A stretch of 57,911 nt of DNA from Bacteroidaceae bacterium (GCA_017622495.1 JAGAQY010000058.1:1-57911); one strand, 5' to 3'; shown: positions 46,839 through 55,628, numbered from the stretch's first letter. Notes: a model not told the origin generated them from the sequence alone. Program-made: numbers and translations.

Positions 46839-48197
46839 TTAAGCCGCCTCGCGCAACGCCACCCCAAAGAGGCGGCGGTTGCGGATGCGCACTTGGGGAG
46901 CACCCAGCTGCTTGAGGTAGTAGCCGAAGTTGTGGCGGTCGATGCCCTCCATGGAGGTGGGGAAGAGTTCCTGCAGGTAGTCGTAGACCTCGGCGGCCGA
47001 CCATAGGGCAGCGGACTTCTCGTCGGGCGCCTCGGGCACCTCACACACCTCGAAGTGGTGGCGCAGCAGGTCCCATACGCCGCAACGAGCAGAATAAGCA
47101 GCATTGTGGGCCTCGAGCTGGCGAGTCTCCTCCTCGTCGAACCAGCAGCGCTCGCCCTCGGCAATGGCCGTCATGGCCTCGGCATAGAGCTGTGCGTAGT
47201 CGAGCGGCGTGTCCACATCAATGGCATGGGCCAGCTCCACACAGATGAAGCGGCGGCTGCCCGTCTCGTCATTGAGGAGGTAGCGGCGGTTGCTGGTGGC
47301 AATGAACGAGGCCATGCGCTCCTTCTCCTCCATCTGCGAACGGTAGGCACGCTTCATCGATATGGCCGAGAGCTGCACCAGGTTCTTGAAGATGGGCATG
47401 CGGCGACCGGCAAAGCGGTCTACCTCATCCACATTGATGAGCATGTAGGCTGTCATGCGACGTAGGCAGGCATCCTCCTGTGCGAGGTTGAAGGTGTCGG
47501 AGAAGAACATGCGCAGCTGAGGAGGCACCAGCATCTTGGCAAACTGGCTCTTGCCCCAGCCCTGCTGACGGCTGATGAGGATGGGGCATACGCTGTTGCC
47601 ATACGTCCCCATGCGCCCCATCACCTGTGCCACCATAGCGATAAACCACTTGCGCAGCCAGCCGAGCAGCTGCTCATCGTCGGTGACGCGGCGGAAGAGC
47701 GCCTCGATGTGTGGCGTGCCGTCCCACTGGGGCAGGCTTTCCAGGTAGTCATTTACGGGGTGATACATCCGCATCAGCTCACCGCCCTGCACCACGGCAC
47801 GCACCAGGTAGGGCTTGGTGATGCAGATGCCGGCATGGTTCATCTCCATCATCAGGCGATAGATGGCCTCCTCATCGAGCTTCGCCCAATCGTTCATCCC
47901 CAAGGGACTGAGTTCATAGTGCTGCGAGAGGCGGTTGAGCCGCACATCGTAATGTTCGCCTACATACTCCTCCATGCGGACAAGCAGAGAATTGCTTTCC
48001 CCTTCGGCCAGCGAACTTCGTTTGAGAGATATACGAGCCTCCTTGACAGGTAAGTCAACGTCATCGTTAACGTTAACGTCAACGTATACGCTCTGCGTGT
48101 CCTTAACTTCTTCCCTTTTCACTCTTCCCTCTTCACCCATCATGGCTGTTACTATGCTTCGCAACCACGTGCCTACTTTTACAAAAATCTTTTTCAT
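46839..48197 (-). CDS. VirE-family (SF3/D5-like) P-loop helicase/primase-associated protein
   Basis: 452 residues. A VirE-type ATPase core is clear: Walker A SRQQGWGKSQFAKML (about 205-219) and Walker B AYMLINVDEVDRFAG (about 252-266), then SFIATSNRRYLLNDETGSRR (about 293-312, sensor region). A C-terminal winged-helix-like domain (about 400-452, DRHNFGYYLKQLGAPQVR) fits DUF3874. Such proteins are found in integrated elements and near capsule loci of Bacteroides, often by HU-like genes; a replication or priming role is inferred, not shown. Residues about 20-52 (EEGRVKREEVK ... VDVNVNDDVDL) are encoded by repeats that are otherwise intergenic. The N-terminus MKKIFVKVGTWLRSIVTAMM is unusual. Confidence 0.82.
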   Translation of the reverse strand: MKKIFVKVGTWLRSIVTAMMGEEGRVKREEVKDTQSVYVDVNVNDDVDLPVKEARISLKRSSLAEGESNSLLVRMEEYVGEHYDVRLNRLSQHYELSPLGMNDWAKLDEEAIYRLMMEMNHAGICITKPYLVRAVVQGGELMRMYHPVNDYLESLPQWDGTPHIEALFRRVTDDEQLLGWLRKWFIAMVAQVMGRMGTYGNSVCPILISRQQGWGKSQFAKMLVPPQLRMFFSDTFNLAQEDACLRRMTAYMLINVDEVDRFAGRRMPIFKNLVQLSAISMKRAYRSQMEEKERMASFIATSNRRYLLNDETGSRRFICVELAHAIDVDTPLDYAQLYAEAMTAIAEGERCWFDEEETRQLEAHNAAYSARCGVWDLLRHHFEVCEVPEAPDEKSAALWSAAEVYDYLQELFPTSMEGIDRHNFGYYLKQLGAPQVRIRNRRLFGVALREAA

Positions 48198-48255
48198 ATA
48201 CCTATATTATATATTACTGTCGTTCATTCCATTCTTTTGACAACATCGCGATTCA

Positions 48256-48628
48256 GCGAGAGCAGAGGCAAGCTTGTTTGTCTAAGCCGAGCGTTAGCGA
48301 TGTCGAGGAAGAAAGAATATCCTGGGATATTCCGAGTTCTTACCAAAGAACTCAAGAGGGCTTTAGCACTCATTTCTTCCGCAAAGTTACGATAGCGCCA
48401 CAACCGTTTATTCTGAATTTGATACGCTACAGAAAAAAGTTATCGTCATCATTGAAAAAAGTTGTTTTCTTCGGCAAGTAGCGTGCAAGCCGAGAGCAGA
48501 ATAAGTTTACTTAATTATGCCGAGGCGCAGCCGATACTCACAACAGAATGAATATCATATGATATTCCGAGGTCTTCGCCGAAGAACTCGAAAGGGTATT
48601 CACCCTTAATTCCGTTGTAAAGTTACAA
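48256..48628. repeat. Family C multi-hairpin repeat, two diverged copies
   Basis: Copy 1 is 48256-48390 and copy 2 is 48489-48628. Each has the same order of hairpins: GAATATCCTGGGATATTC versus GAATATCATATGATATTC, GAGTTCTT/AAGAACTC versus GAGGTCTT/AAGAACTC, and an outer pair GGAAGAAA/TTTCTTCC versus ACAACAGAAT/ATTCCGTTGT. Sequence differs while pairing is kept. Confidence 0.8.
48382..48389 (-). promoter_or_regulatory. Probable -7 box of the VirE-like gene
   Basis: TAACTTTG on the minus strand fits TAnnTTTG; transcription would cross family C copy 1, giving a leader of about 180 nt. The -33 TTG is not obvious. Confidence 0.45.
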
Positions 48629-48691
48629 CATCAAAAAGCCGAAGTCAATACCTCGAACAGGGTGAAAACAAGATATTTTTACGCACTACCA

Positions 48692-48722
48692 TTGTGTAAA
48701 TCAGAACCTTTGATTATCTTTG
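48692..48722 (+). promoter_or_regulatory. Promoter of the HU-like gene
   Basis: TTG (48692-48694), 20-bp spacer, TATCTTTG (48715-48722): perfect consensus. Start predicted near 48729, so the palindrome array lies in the 5' leader. Confidence 0.82.
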
Positions 48723-48746
48723 TAGAACAAAGAGAAAAGCGTACGC

Positions 48747-48822
48747 CACCGCGGTGGCGTTTTGCTGTCACCGCGGTGGCATGATAGTGTCACCGCGGTG
48801 AAAGGTTGGCGCCACCGCGGTG
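48747..48822. promoter_or_regulatory. Array of four CACCGCGGTG palindromes with exact 22-bp period
   Basis: Copies of CACCGCGGTG start at 48747, 48769, 48791 and 48813. Copy 1 extends to the 18-nt palindrome ACGCCACCGCGGTGGCGT; copy 3 to TCACCGCGGTGA. Spacers differ, so only the boxes are conserved. Likely a cooperative protein-binding array (operator or iteron-like); it lies between the HU promoter and its ATG. Confidence 0.85.
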
Positions 48823-48889
48823 ACGGTAACATAAATCACAAACCATTAGTACACAACTATATAGAAAAACATAAAAAAGGAAGGCAATT

Positions 48890-49513
48890 ATGGCAAAAAA
48901 GAAGAAAGAAGGAGGTATCCGCTGCCTCGCACACCGCACCTACCTGCGCAGTGGCAGTAGCAAGACAAGCGTACAGGGCATACGCGTAGACATCATGGGT
49001 AGCCAAAAGACCGAGCTGAGCGACATGGCCGAGAGCATAGGCTACGCCAACACCGCTACGCCGGCCGACGTGCTGGCCGTATGGGGCGCCATGGAGCACG
49101 AGATCATGCGTGCTCTGGAGAACGGACGCCGCGTTTCGCTGGGCCGCCTCGGCACACTACGCCTCGAGGTAGGCACCAAGCCAGGCAAGAGCACCGCACG
49201 CAGCATCACCAGCAAGGACATCGAAGCCAAGGGCATCACCTTTACCCCCTCAAAACAGCTGGCCCAGAAGCTCAAGGAGCTGACCTTCGAGTGCGACGGC
49301 ATAGCGAGCCACCCGCTCAGTGCACTGCACACCGAGGAAGCCCTGACCGAATACTTCACTACACACCAGTATATCAGCGCACGCAACTACGCTACCCTAT
49401 GCCACTGCAGCGAGAGCACCGCACGCCGCCGCATCGCCCAGATGGTAAGCGAAGGCAAGTTGGTGCCGAGCGGCATCGCAAAGGGACTCTACAAGTTGAA
49501 AGTTGAAAGTTGA
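48890..49513 (+). CDS. HU-related DNA-binding protein with C-terminal winged helix
   Basis: 207 residues, about twice the size of HU. A basic start (MAKKKKEGG), then an HU-like domain (about 34-115: GSQKTELSDMAESIGYANTA, ALENGRRVSLGRLGTLRLEV) as in the Bacteroidetes HU-related family, then a C-terminal helix-turn-helix (about 155-207: YISARNYATLCHCSESTARR, LVPSGIAKGLYKL). A good ribosome site (AAGGAAGG) precedes the ATG. It may bind the palindrome array in its own leader; that is inference. The last codons run into a GTTGAAA triple repeat. Confidence 0.82.
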   Translation: MAKKKKEGGIRCLAHRTYLRSGSSKTSVQGIRVDIMGSQKTELSDMAESIGYANTATPADVLAVWGAMEHEIMRALENGRRVSLGRLGTLRLEVGTKPGKSTARSITSKDIEAKGITFTPSKQLAQKLKELTFECDGIASHPLSALHTEEALTEYFTTHQYISARNYATLCHCSESTARRRIAQMVSEGKLVPSGIAKGLYKLKVES

Positions 49514-49972
49514 AAGACGTAGTGTAGGCAGTTATCGTCATCGTTATCATTGCAGCGCTTAATTGCGAATTTCCAACCATGCAACCATCCGGATGGCAAC
49601 TCATAATTGCCTTTAGCCCCTTTGGGCGGCGAACACGTTTCATAAATCATAATTCATAATTAAGCGTAGCTTTGCTAACGTTTGCAGCGCATGCTATGCC
49701 AATGCCAACCGATTTATGAACTTTCGCCAATAGAGAAAGGCTAAATCGCCCGATATCGGAGGGTACTGAGGTAAGGGGAGCTTCTTGTAGGAAGAGTGAA
49801 AAGTTAGGCTCCACGATATATACACTCTTCCCTCTTCACTTTTAGCTCTTCACTCGTTAGTCATGTCGTCTATATATAAGTTATGGGAGCCACGCCCCCA
49901 TAACTATGTTTTCGTTATCGCACAACCTGAAAGTTAACGTTAACATCATCGTTGTTGCCAAAGACAACTCCA
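49514..49972. other. Intergenic region with right module boundary
   Basis: Holds GTTGAAA repeats, GTTATCGTCATCGTTATC-type words, the right inverted repeat (49636-49757), a GAAGAGTGAAAAG/CTCTTCCCTCTTCAC inverted pair (about 49792-49852), and GTTAACGTTAAC near 49934. No gene. Confidence 0.7.
49636..49757 (-). repeat. Right boundary inverted repeat of the VirE/HU module
   Basis: Reverse complement of the block at 46668-46792; on this strand it reads ATCGGGCGATTTAGCC, then GCGAAAGTTCATAAATCGG and so on. No target-site duplication is obvious outside it. Confidence 0.85.
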
Positions 49973-51904
49973 TCACCACCACACCTGCTCACCATTCTCA
50001 TAGGTAAAGATGCGCTCCTCCTTACCTTTGGTATGATTACGCAGGAGCAGCAGCGCATTGGTAGGCACGTTGTCTACATAGAGTACGCCTTCCCGATTGC
50101 CCTCCATGCGGGCGATGGAGGCGAAGCGGCGGCCATCCCAGTAGTAGAGTTCATATTGTTCGCCCTCGCGGATGAAGTTGTCATCGTTGCGGGGAAGGAA
50201 ACGCACTTCGCTGATATGCTGCGGCTCATCAAACTCTACAGCAGCCCATGAGTCGTCGGGGAACTGGCGTTCATAATGAGTGAGAACATTCCCATCGAAA
50301 ACATTTTCTAATCTATTTGCTCCTACAGCATAACGACGACCAAACATACGCTTCACTTTAGGACGGCGACTCAGCGAGTCGTACATCTCCACCTCGGCAA
50401 CGTTACCATACGAACCATCGGGAGCAAGATAGCGAAAGTAGCGATACGTGCTATCGCACGAGGTCTGTAACGAGTGAAAGCGACACTCCCGTATACTATC
50501 AATCGTAGCAATAGTAATCGAATCACTGAAGTCCTCTCTATTGGCCACTTGAAAGCGTCCTCCATCCATATACTTGCAGAGTTGTTTCAGCTTATACGAG
50601 AAACGATACTTTCGAGTGAGGCGTACTGTTCCACGATTGTCATTATTGGGTATGAGCATGGTATAATCCCCATTATTATATAATGCAAAAGGATATCCCG
50701 CTGGTTCTATATATCCAGTCTTAGTATAATATACTGGGAGATATACGATATTGCGCCCTATATTACAAAATGTAGCTTTGTTCCCTTGGCGCCTTGTCCA
50801 ATCTACTATTTGCCAAGTTCTATCATCAAATACTGCAAGGTATACATATTTATTACTTTGCGCCTGAGGATTGTTAAATAAAGTTGTCGTCACGTCGGAT
50901 GTCTCAACATAAGTGTTAGTAACATCCTTAATGAAAACGGTCTGAAACAAAGGAGGTATTGCCTCATTGCATTTTTGTAAAGGGTATAACTCTTTTTGTT
51001 TTGTGAACATTTGCCTATACACTTTAGGAAGTGTATGATCCTCTCGTCCAAAGAAATGGTCACTTAACTTTTCATTGGGTCCGAAAGGATAACAGGAATT
51101 CTCATCAGGAAGCATTACCACCCATTCGTGATTGGAAGAACGACTACCCCATTGTGGAGTAAAATCCTTTGCTGCAGGAATTCCGACTGCACGAAACCTA
51201 TTAATGTTTAGGTCTGTAAAAGTACGGCATGAACCTACATATACACTGTCCAAATGAGTCGCGGGAAAGTCGGGTAAAGGTATGGGAGAATAATATACTG
51301 CAGCATGAATATCCGTATTAAGCACTTTATACGCACCGTAGATATAAAAGTGATTAAGTTGGCTATCCTTTATCTTACTTACTCTAGGATATCCCCAATC
51401 AATATACTTCTCTCGCCAGCTACTTATAGGCTCATTACCGATGCGATAAGGAAGAACATAGTTACAGAAGTGTTCAAAGCTATATTTTCTTCCCCATTTG
51501 GCATTCCACATGCGAAAAGCGTCATCAATATTCTCTATCAGATAATCCGCCGTTACAAAAGAGGTGTCATATATGTATTCTGGCTCTTGCAGTAGCGCAT
51601 CTCCATATAAGGATATCACAGAATCATACATTCGGTCATAATATGAGAGTTTTCCATGGGGCAGTCGAAATATACTGTCCATAAACAATCGAAAACTATC
51701 CATACCTTCATTATGCAGTGCATAATGCGCGTCCATATTTTCTATTAGAAACTTGGCTGCTTTATATTTGAGTTTGTCAGGCACAGTATCACTATAATAT
51801 GCCAATACCTCTTTCTGCCATGGAACTATTGTTTGTGCTCTCTTACAAGAAGCGCAGGGGAATAATAATAAAAGGAGAAAAAATGAGTATGGTATATTCT
51901 TCAT
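49973..51904 (-). CDS. Transglutaminase-fold lipoprotein with discoidin-like C-terminus
   Basis: 643 residues with a lipoprotein signal peptide (MKNIPYSFFLLLLLFPCASC). The papain-like/transglutaminase core is seen in SVYVGSCRTFTDLNINRFRA (catalytic Cys) and SSNHEWVVMLPDENSCYPFG (His). The C-terminal ~120 residues (NVFDGNVLTHYERQF, DDSWAAVEFDEP, EVRFLPRNDDNF) look like a discoidin/F5-8C domain. Probably outer-membrane anchored; cross-linking or peptidase action is possible but unproven. Last gene of the leftward set, 13 bp after the MG2-like gene. Confidence 0.75.
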   Translation of the reverse strand: MKNIPYSFFLLLLLFPCASCKRAQTIVPWQKEVLAYYSDTVPDKLKYKAAKFLIENMDAHYALHNEGMDSFRLFMDSIFRLPHGKLSYYDRMYDSVISLYGDALLQEPEYIYDTSFVTADYLIENIDDAFRMWNAKWGRKYSFEHFCNYVLPYRIGNEPISSWREKYIDWGYPRVSKIKDSQLNHFYIYGAYKVLNTDIHAAVYYSPIPLPDFPATHLDSVYVGSCRTFTDLNINRFRAVGIPAAKDFTPQWGSRSSNHEWVVMLPDENSCYPFGPNEKLSDHFFGREDHTLPKVYRQMFTKQKELYPLQKCNEAIPPLFQTVFIKDVTNTYVETSDVTTTLFNNPQAQSNKYVYLAVFDDRTWQIVDWTRRQGNKATFCNIGRNIVYLPVYYTKTGYIEPAGYPFALYNNGDYTMLIPNNDNRGTVRLTRKYRFSYKLKQLCKYMDGGRFQVANREDFSDSITIATIDSIRECRFHSLQTSCDSTYRYFRYLAPDGSYGNVAEVEMYDSLSRRPKVKRMFGRRYAVGANRLENVFDGNVLTHYERQFPDDSWAAVEFDEPQHISEVRFLPRNDDNFIREGEQYELYYWDGRRFASIARMEGNREGVLYVDNVPTNALLLLRNHTKGKEERIFTYENGEQVWW

Positions 51905-51917
51905 CGGGCTATTCTGT

Positions 51918-54584
51918 TTATTGATAAACTATTGGTATTCCAGCAGCTGTCATGCCCTCTACACTGACACGGAGCGAGCGTGAGTAGCTGTTGTTGTAGA
52001 ATTTGATTTCAGCATTGCCTCGTTCGTCTGTCTCTACTTCGGGATTCCAGTAGATAGTGCGGCGATAGTCGGCATCGCCCTCGATGGGGCCGTCGGGATA
52101 TTCGGGTGCGTAGAAGTCCATCTGAGAGGAGTACCCGTCAAAGGAAGTTTGGCGGGTATTCTTGTTCCATGCCACGCGACTCTTGCGACCGGGATAAAGA
52201 TGGATTTCCACTACGTAAAGCCCTGCGGGGAAGGAAGGTAAAGGTTCTTGAACCTTCTTAATAAACTCCGCCCCAAACTCATAGATAATTTCCACGTTGC
52301 CCATATAGCTATACGGACTATCGTAAACGATAATGCTCTTTACATCCTTAATGTCGACATCGAATCCAGGCAGGCTCGATGGTGCCGTAGCATTATTTTT
52401 ACCCTCCTTGACATACCACAGGGTGCGGAAACCATTAATGGTAGACTTGCATATGAGCCAATTGATATATTCTGAACGCATATCGTCAACACCTGAAGCC
52501 TCTTGCATCATTCCAGAAATATTTGTCCCCATTTCCTTTGCACTTGCAGCTGCCTCGGGTATGCCATCGCCATTCAACGATTGCTCATAGCTCATACCAT
52601 CAGAGTAGTCAATTTTATATCCCTTTTCCACCAGATAGTCGGCCACGGTGTAGGTGTATTCTCCCTTGTCGGTCATTAGCTCAGCATCCTTCCTTACATC
52701 GAATGCTTGGAAGGTGCAATAATCGATGTATTTGCGGCGACCCTCCACCTCCACATTGTCGAGCACGATGGTCTTCTCGCCAAGGTCATGCTCCCTCTCC
52801 TCCTTTACCCAAGGGGTGTACATGGTGCTGTCAATGCGGTGTTGCAGATGCAGCTCACCCGTTTCGTAGGCTATGACATCGGGAGCCGTGGCACGCTCCA
52901 GACGCAAGCGAGCCACTACGGGTTCGCTATCGCGGTAGGTCTGCAGGCTAAGGTCCCACTCGCCCTCAAAATCCTGGAATATGGCTCCCCAGTAGCCTCG
53001 TTCGTCGGTCACGGCACGCATCTCCTGCACCAGCTTGCGGTCGGGGGAGTAGAGCTTCATCTTCACTTCGATACCCACCATAGGCTCATCCTTGCGCGGA
53101 TGCAGTGCCCAGCCGTCGAGTACAAGGGCACCCTCGCTGTAGTGGTTAATCCTGGAGGGCGTGTTGCCCGACATCCGTTGCCAGTCGTAGCGGCTCCAAC
53201 CCTGCACCAGCATCAGCTGGTCGAGAGCTTTGCGGTGCTCATCGTCGTCGACCTCGAAGTAGTAGGCGGGATTCTCGATGTAGCCCTTCAGTTCTGAGGA
53301 GAGCAGCATATAGGTGCGCAGGTCATCGCTGTAGCCTGTGCCGTAGTCGGCAGCGTCGCGCACCGAGAGCGAGAGGTGGTGGTTGCCCTCTTCCTCTACC
53401 TGCAGGCGAAGCTTTACCTCCTCGAAGGGGGCGTAAGCCTTTTTATTGGTAGTTACCGATACACTGGCGGTAGATACTCCATTATTTATAAAGAGCATGC
53501 GCGTGGCATACAGCGTGCCCCCTGCATCGAAGAGGCTGAACTGGTAAACTCCCGTGGGTAGCTTGTGGGTATTGACGGTGCGGCTGAAGGTGGTGGCGTG
53601 CATCATGAGCGTATCTATCAGTTCGCACTTGCCCTGCCGTGTCAACGTATATCCCAGGAGGCGCGTGGCATCGGGATGCGGTGTAGCGACAGCCACCTGC
53701 AGGGTGCGGTCTGCACGTGGGGTGAGGCGCAGGGCATAGCCTTCGCTCTCGGCATCGGGCAGGGCGAAGGTGTAGGTCTTTTCCTCGTGCTGTATCTTCA
53801 CCTTGGCGCGGCGTTCCGTGGGGGTATAGAGGAAGCTGCCCATGCCGCGGTGCTGTGGAGAGAGAGCCATCTCCGTGCCGTCGGCGGTGGTCATGGATGC
53901 GATATCGATGCCCAGTCCGTGCTGGTCGGTAGCCTTGAAGGCGATGCGGTTAGCGATGCCTGCGATGAGGTGGCCTCCCTCGGGCAGGAAGTCGATGTTC
54001 AGGGCCTTGAGCTCCTCTGTCTCGGGGCGCTCTATACCCTTGGCGTTGTAGACCTCCATCACGGGATTGCTGTAGTCGCCCTCCTTCTCGGGTGCCTTGT
54101 ATACGGGAAACACGCGGGAGAAGCAGCCGTGGGCATCAAAGTTGAGCATCGTGCGGGTGTAGGCCCTCACCTCGTAGTAGCCGCTGGGGTAACCCATCAC
54201 GCCGCGCTTCTCGTTGGCCTCCTCCACGGAGGCGTCGATCAGGGGCAGCGAGCCGTGGCAACGGCCGTCAACAATCTGCAGCTTCTGCTGGCGCAGTACC
54301 ACGCCCGTGGGCGAGAGCAGTTCCACGTAAAGTACTTTGCTGTCGGCTACATTGCCGGTGGTGGCATCGAGCACGGTGGCGCTGAACCAAATGGTCTCGT
54401 TCTGGAAGTAGGCGGTGTTGTCGAAATGCAAGTACACCTTCTCCTGCGGGCACAGGCGGTTGAAGTGGTTGATGTGTGCGCCCTGCATGAGGATAGCCTG
54501 AGCCTGCTCCTGTAGCGTAGGTTGCAATTGGGCATAAAACGGGGAATACACAATCAATGCTAATATTAAAGAAAATAATCTCAT
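51918..54584 (-). CDS. Large exported MG2/alpha-2-macroglobulin-like protein with receptor plug-like remnant
   Basis: 888 residues, signal peptide MRLFSLILALIVYSPFYAQ. The opening EKVYLHFDNTAYFQNETIWF (about 48-67) and VLYVELLSPTGVVLRQQ belong to the MG2-like family common beside TonB-dependent receptors; a later region (about 615-780, VEVEGRRKYIDY... VKSIIVYDSPYSYMG, VEIIYEF) looks like a degenerate plug-type domain, but there is no receptor barrel. The end (ETDERGNAEIKFYNNSYSRS) is again Ig-like. Likely periplasmic or outer-membrane; function unknown. Confidence 0.7.
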   Translation of the reverse strand: MRLFSLILALIVYSPFYAQLQPTLQEQAQAILMQGAHINHFNRLCPQEKVYLHFDNTAYFQNETIWFSATVLDATTGNVADSKVLYVELLSPTGVVLRQQKLQIVDGRCHGSLPLIDASVEEANEKRGVMGYPSGYYEVRAYTRTMLNFDAHGCFSRVFPVYKAPEKEGDYSNPVMEVYNAKGIERPETEELKALNIDFLPEGGHLIAGIANRIAFKATDQHGLGIDIASMTTADGTEMALSPQHRGMGSFLYTPTERRAKVKIQHEEKTYTFALPDAESEGYALRLTPRADRTLQVAVATPHPDATRLLGYTLTRQGKCELIDTLMMHATTFSRTVNTHKLPTGVYQFSLFDAGGTLYATRMLFINNGVSTASVSVTTNKKAYAPFEEVKLRLQVEEEGNHHLSLSVRDAADYGTGYSDDLRTYMLLSSELKGYIENPAYYFEVDDDEHRKALDQLMLVQGWSRYDWQRMSGNTPSRINHYSEGALVLDGWALHPRKDEPMVGIEVKMKLYSPDRKLVQEMRAVTDERGYWGAIFQDFEGEWDLSLQTYRDSEPVVARLRLERATAPDVIAYETGELHLQHRIDSTMYTPWVKEEREHDLGEKTIVLDNVEVEGRRKYIDYCTFQAFDVRKDAELMTDKGEYTYTVADYLVEKGYKIDYSDGMSYEQSLNGDGIPEAAASAKEMGTNISGMMQEASGVDDMRSEYINWLICKSTINGFRTLWYVKEGKNNATAPSSLPGFDVDIKDVKSIIVYDSPYSYMGNVEIIYEFGAEFIKKVQEPLPSFPAGLYVVEIHLYPGRKSRVAWNKNTRQTSFDGYSSQMDFYAPEYPDGPIEGDADYRRTIYWNPEVETDERGNAEIKFYNNSYSRSLRVSVEGMTAAGIPIVYQ

Positions 54585-54637
54585 ATTCCACTTACAGTCA
54601 GAACCTTAACATCACATTTATCTACATTATCTTTTAT

Positions 54638-55279
54638 TCAAAGGAGATGTGTCACTTTAAACTCCTTCATCCCTCCTGCATAATATGTTCCAGATATACA
54701 ATATCTTGCACTTACCCCTTTGTAACTCACTGATATATTTTCAAAGATACTTATATAGTAAGGAGTTATGGTTAAATTTACTAAACTTAGATTATTTCCA
54801 CCGAGTTGAAATGGAGCATCTACTGAAAGAGTTACTATTCCCTCACGCTTATTTGTGGCTAAGGTCCATGACATATAAATCGTGCAATTTGATGCATCGG
54901 CACCAACAGTAACTGAAGCAATTGCCGCACTTCCAGTAGTTCCCAATTCCATGGCTCTTGCCTTTGTTCGATTTATACTGGTTGTTTTCTTCATCAAACG
55001 ATATCGTTCTTCATTCTCAGATTCTATCAGTTGATAATCTCCCGAAAGATTAGCGAATTGAATGATGATTCCTTCAAGCTCTTCTAAAGAGACTTTCTTC
55101 CCATGATAGGTCTCATCTACGTTAATCGTAGTATTATACCTCTCCGCTATCTCCTTTATTGCAGCAATTTCCTCCTCTGTATAATATCCATACACCTCTG
55201 TAGTATATTCATCATACTCGGAACTACAACTCTGCAAACAAATGCCACTCACTACCAATGTCAGCAAGGATGACAACAC
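54638..55279 (-). CDS. Lipoprotein, function unknown
   Basis: 213 residues from a GTG codon (first residues MLSSLLTLVVSGICLQSCSS, lipobox LQSC). Then an acidic start EYDEYTTEVYGYYTEEEIAA, a helical part and a beta-rich C-terminus. No family recognised. The start lies inside the end of the upstream DUF3244-like gene (56-bp overlap), and a lysine-containing n-region is missing, suggesting the original start was lost by a deletion or that the real start is different. Confidence 0.6.
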   Translation of the reverse strand: MLSSLLTLVVSGICLQSCSSEYDEYTTEVYGYYTEEEIAAIKEIAERYNTTINVDETYHGKKVSLEELEGIIIQFANLSGDYQLIESENEERYRLMKKTTSINRTKARAMELGTTGSAAIASVTVGADASNCTIYMSWTLATNKREGIVTLSVDAPFQLGGNNLSLVNLTITPYYISIFENISVSYKGVSARYCISGTYYAGGMKEFKVTHLL

Positions 55280-55490
55280 TTACAACCGAGGCATTCACCA
55301 CTGCTACCTCAAAGGTGGTACTTGATACGAAGTCAATGGTCAATACCAGACCATCGATAGAAGCGGTGGGCAACTGGACCTCACTTCGTTTGTGAGGGCG
55401 TTTGTTTTCTTCTAACTCAATAGGTTTCTTTTCTGCGAAACTCGATAGCGTGTAACAAAGCAACGCTAAAATCATTACTGCTTTTTTCAT
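55224..55490 (-). CDS. DUF3244-like small secreted protein, apparently truncated
   Basis: 88 residues from ATG 55490 (MKKAVMILALLCYTLSSFA signal peptide). EKKPIELEENKRPHKRSEVQ then LPTASIDG, LTIDFVSSTTFEVAVVNAS is the usual DUF3244 start, but after NAS the sequence becomes VVSVVILADIGSEWHLFAEL and stops, whereas family members normally continue for 30-40 residues of sorting-like sequence. The frame overlaps the next gene, so a deletion may have fused them. Small proteins of this type often lie next to TPR regulators, as here. Confidence 0.7.
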   Translation of the reverse strand: MKKAVMILALLCYTLSSFAEKKPIELEENKRPHKRSEVQLPTASIDGLVLTIDFVSSTTFEVAVVNASVVSVVILADIGSEWHLFAEL

Positions 55491-55628
55491 CGTGTACTGA
55501 ATTGATTTTTGATGCAAAAGTAGGTTGAATTCAGCACATAGGTTCCAAAAGTATAGTGACAAAAATAGTGACATTTTCACTATCTCTGTTTATGACAAAA
55601 TAGGGAAGGGTTAATACACCTCTGAATA

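Larger units (their letters stand above)
48198..48889. other. Divergent control region between VirE-like and HU-like genes
   Basis: Contains two multi-hairpin repeats (48256-48390, 48489-48628), a leftward -7 box TAACTTTG (48389-48382), a full rightward promoter (48692-48722) and four 22-bp-spaced palindromes (48747-48822). No coding sequence was recognised. Confidence 0.8.

Noticed and set aside
48747..48822. Possible CRISPR array (regularly spaced repeats)
   Set aside because: The repeated unit is only 10 bp and spacers are 12 bp, far below CRISPR dimensions, there are four units, and no cas genes are in the window. An operator/iteron array fits better.
55224..55580. Longer 118-codon version of the DUF3244-like gene starting at 55580
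   Set aside because: The extra N-terminal 30 residues precede a clean signal peptide that starts at 55490, so the shorter form is preferred.
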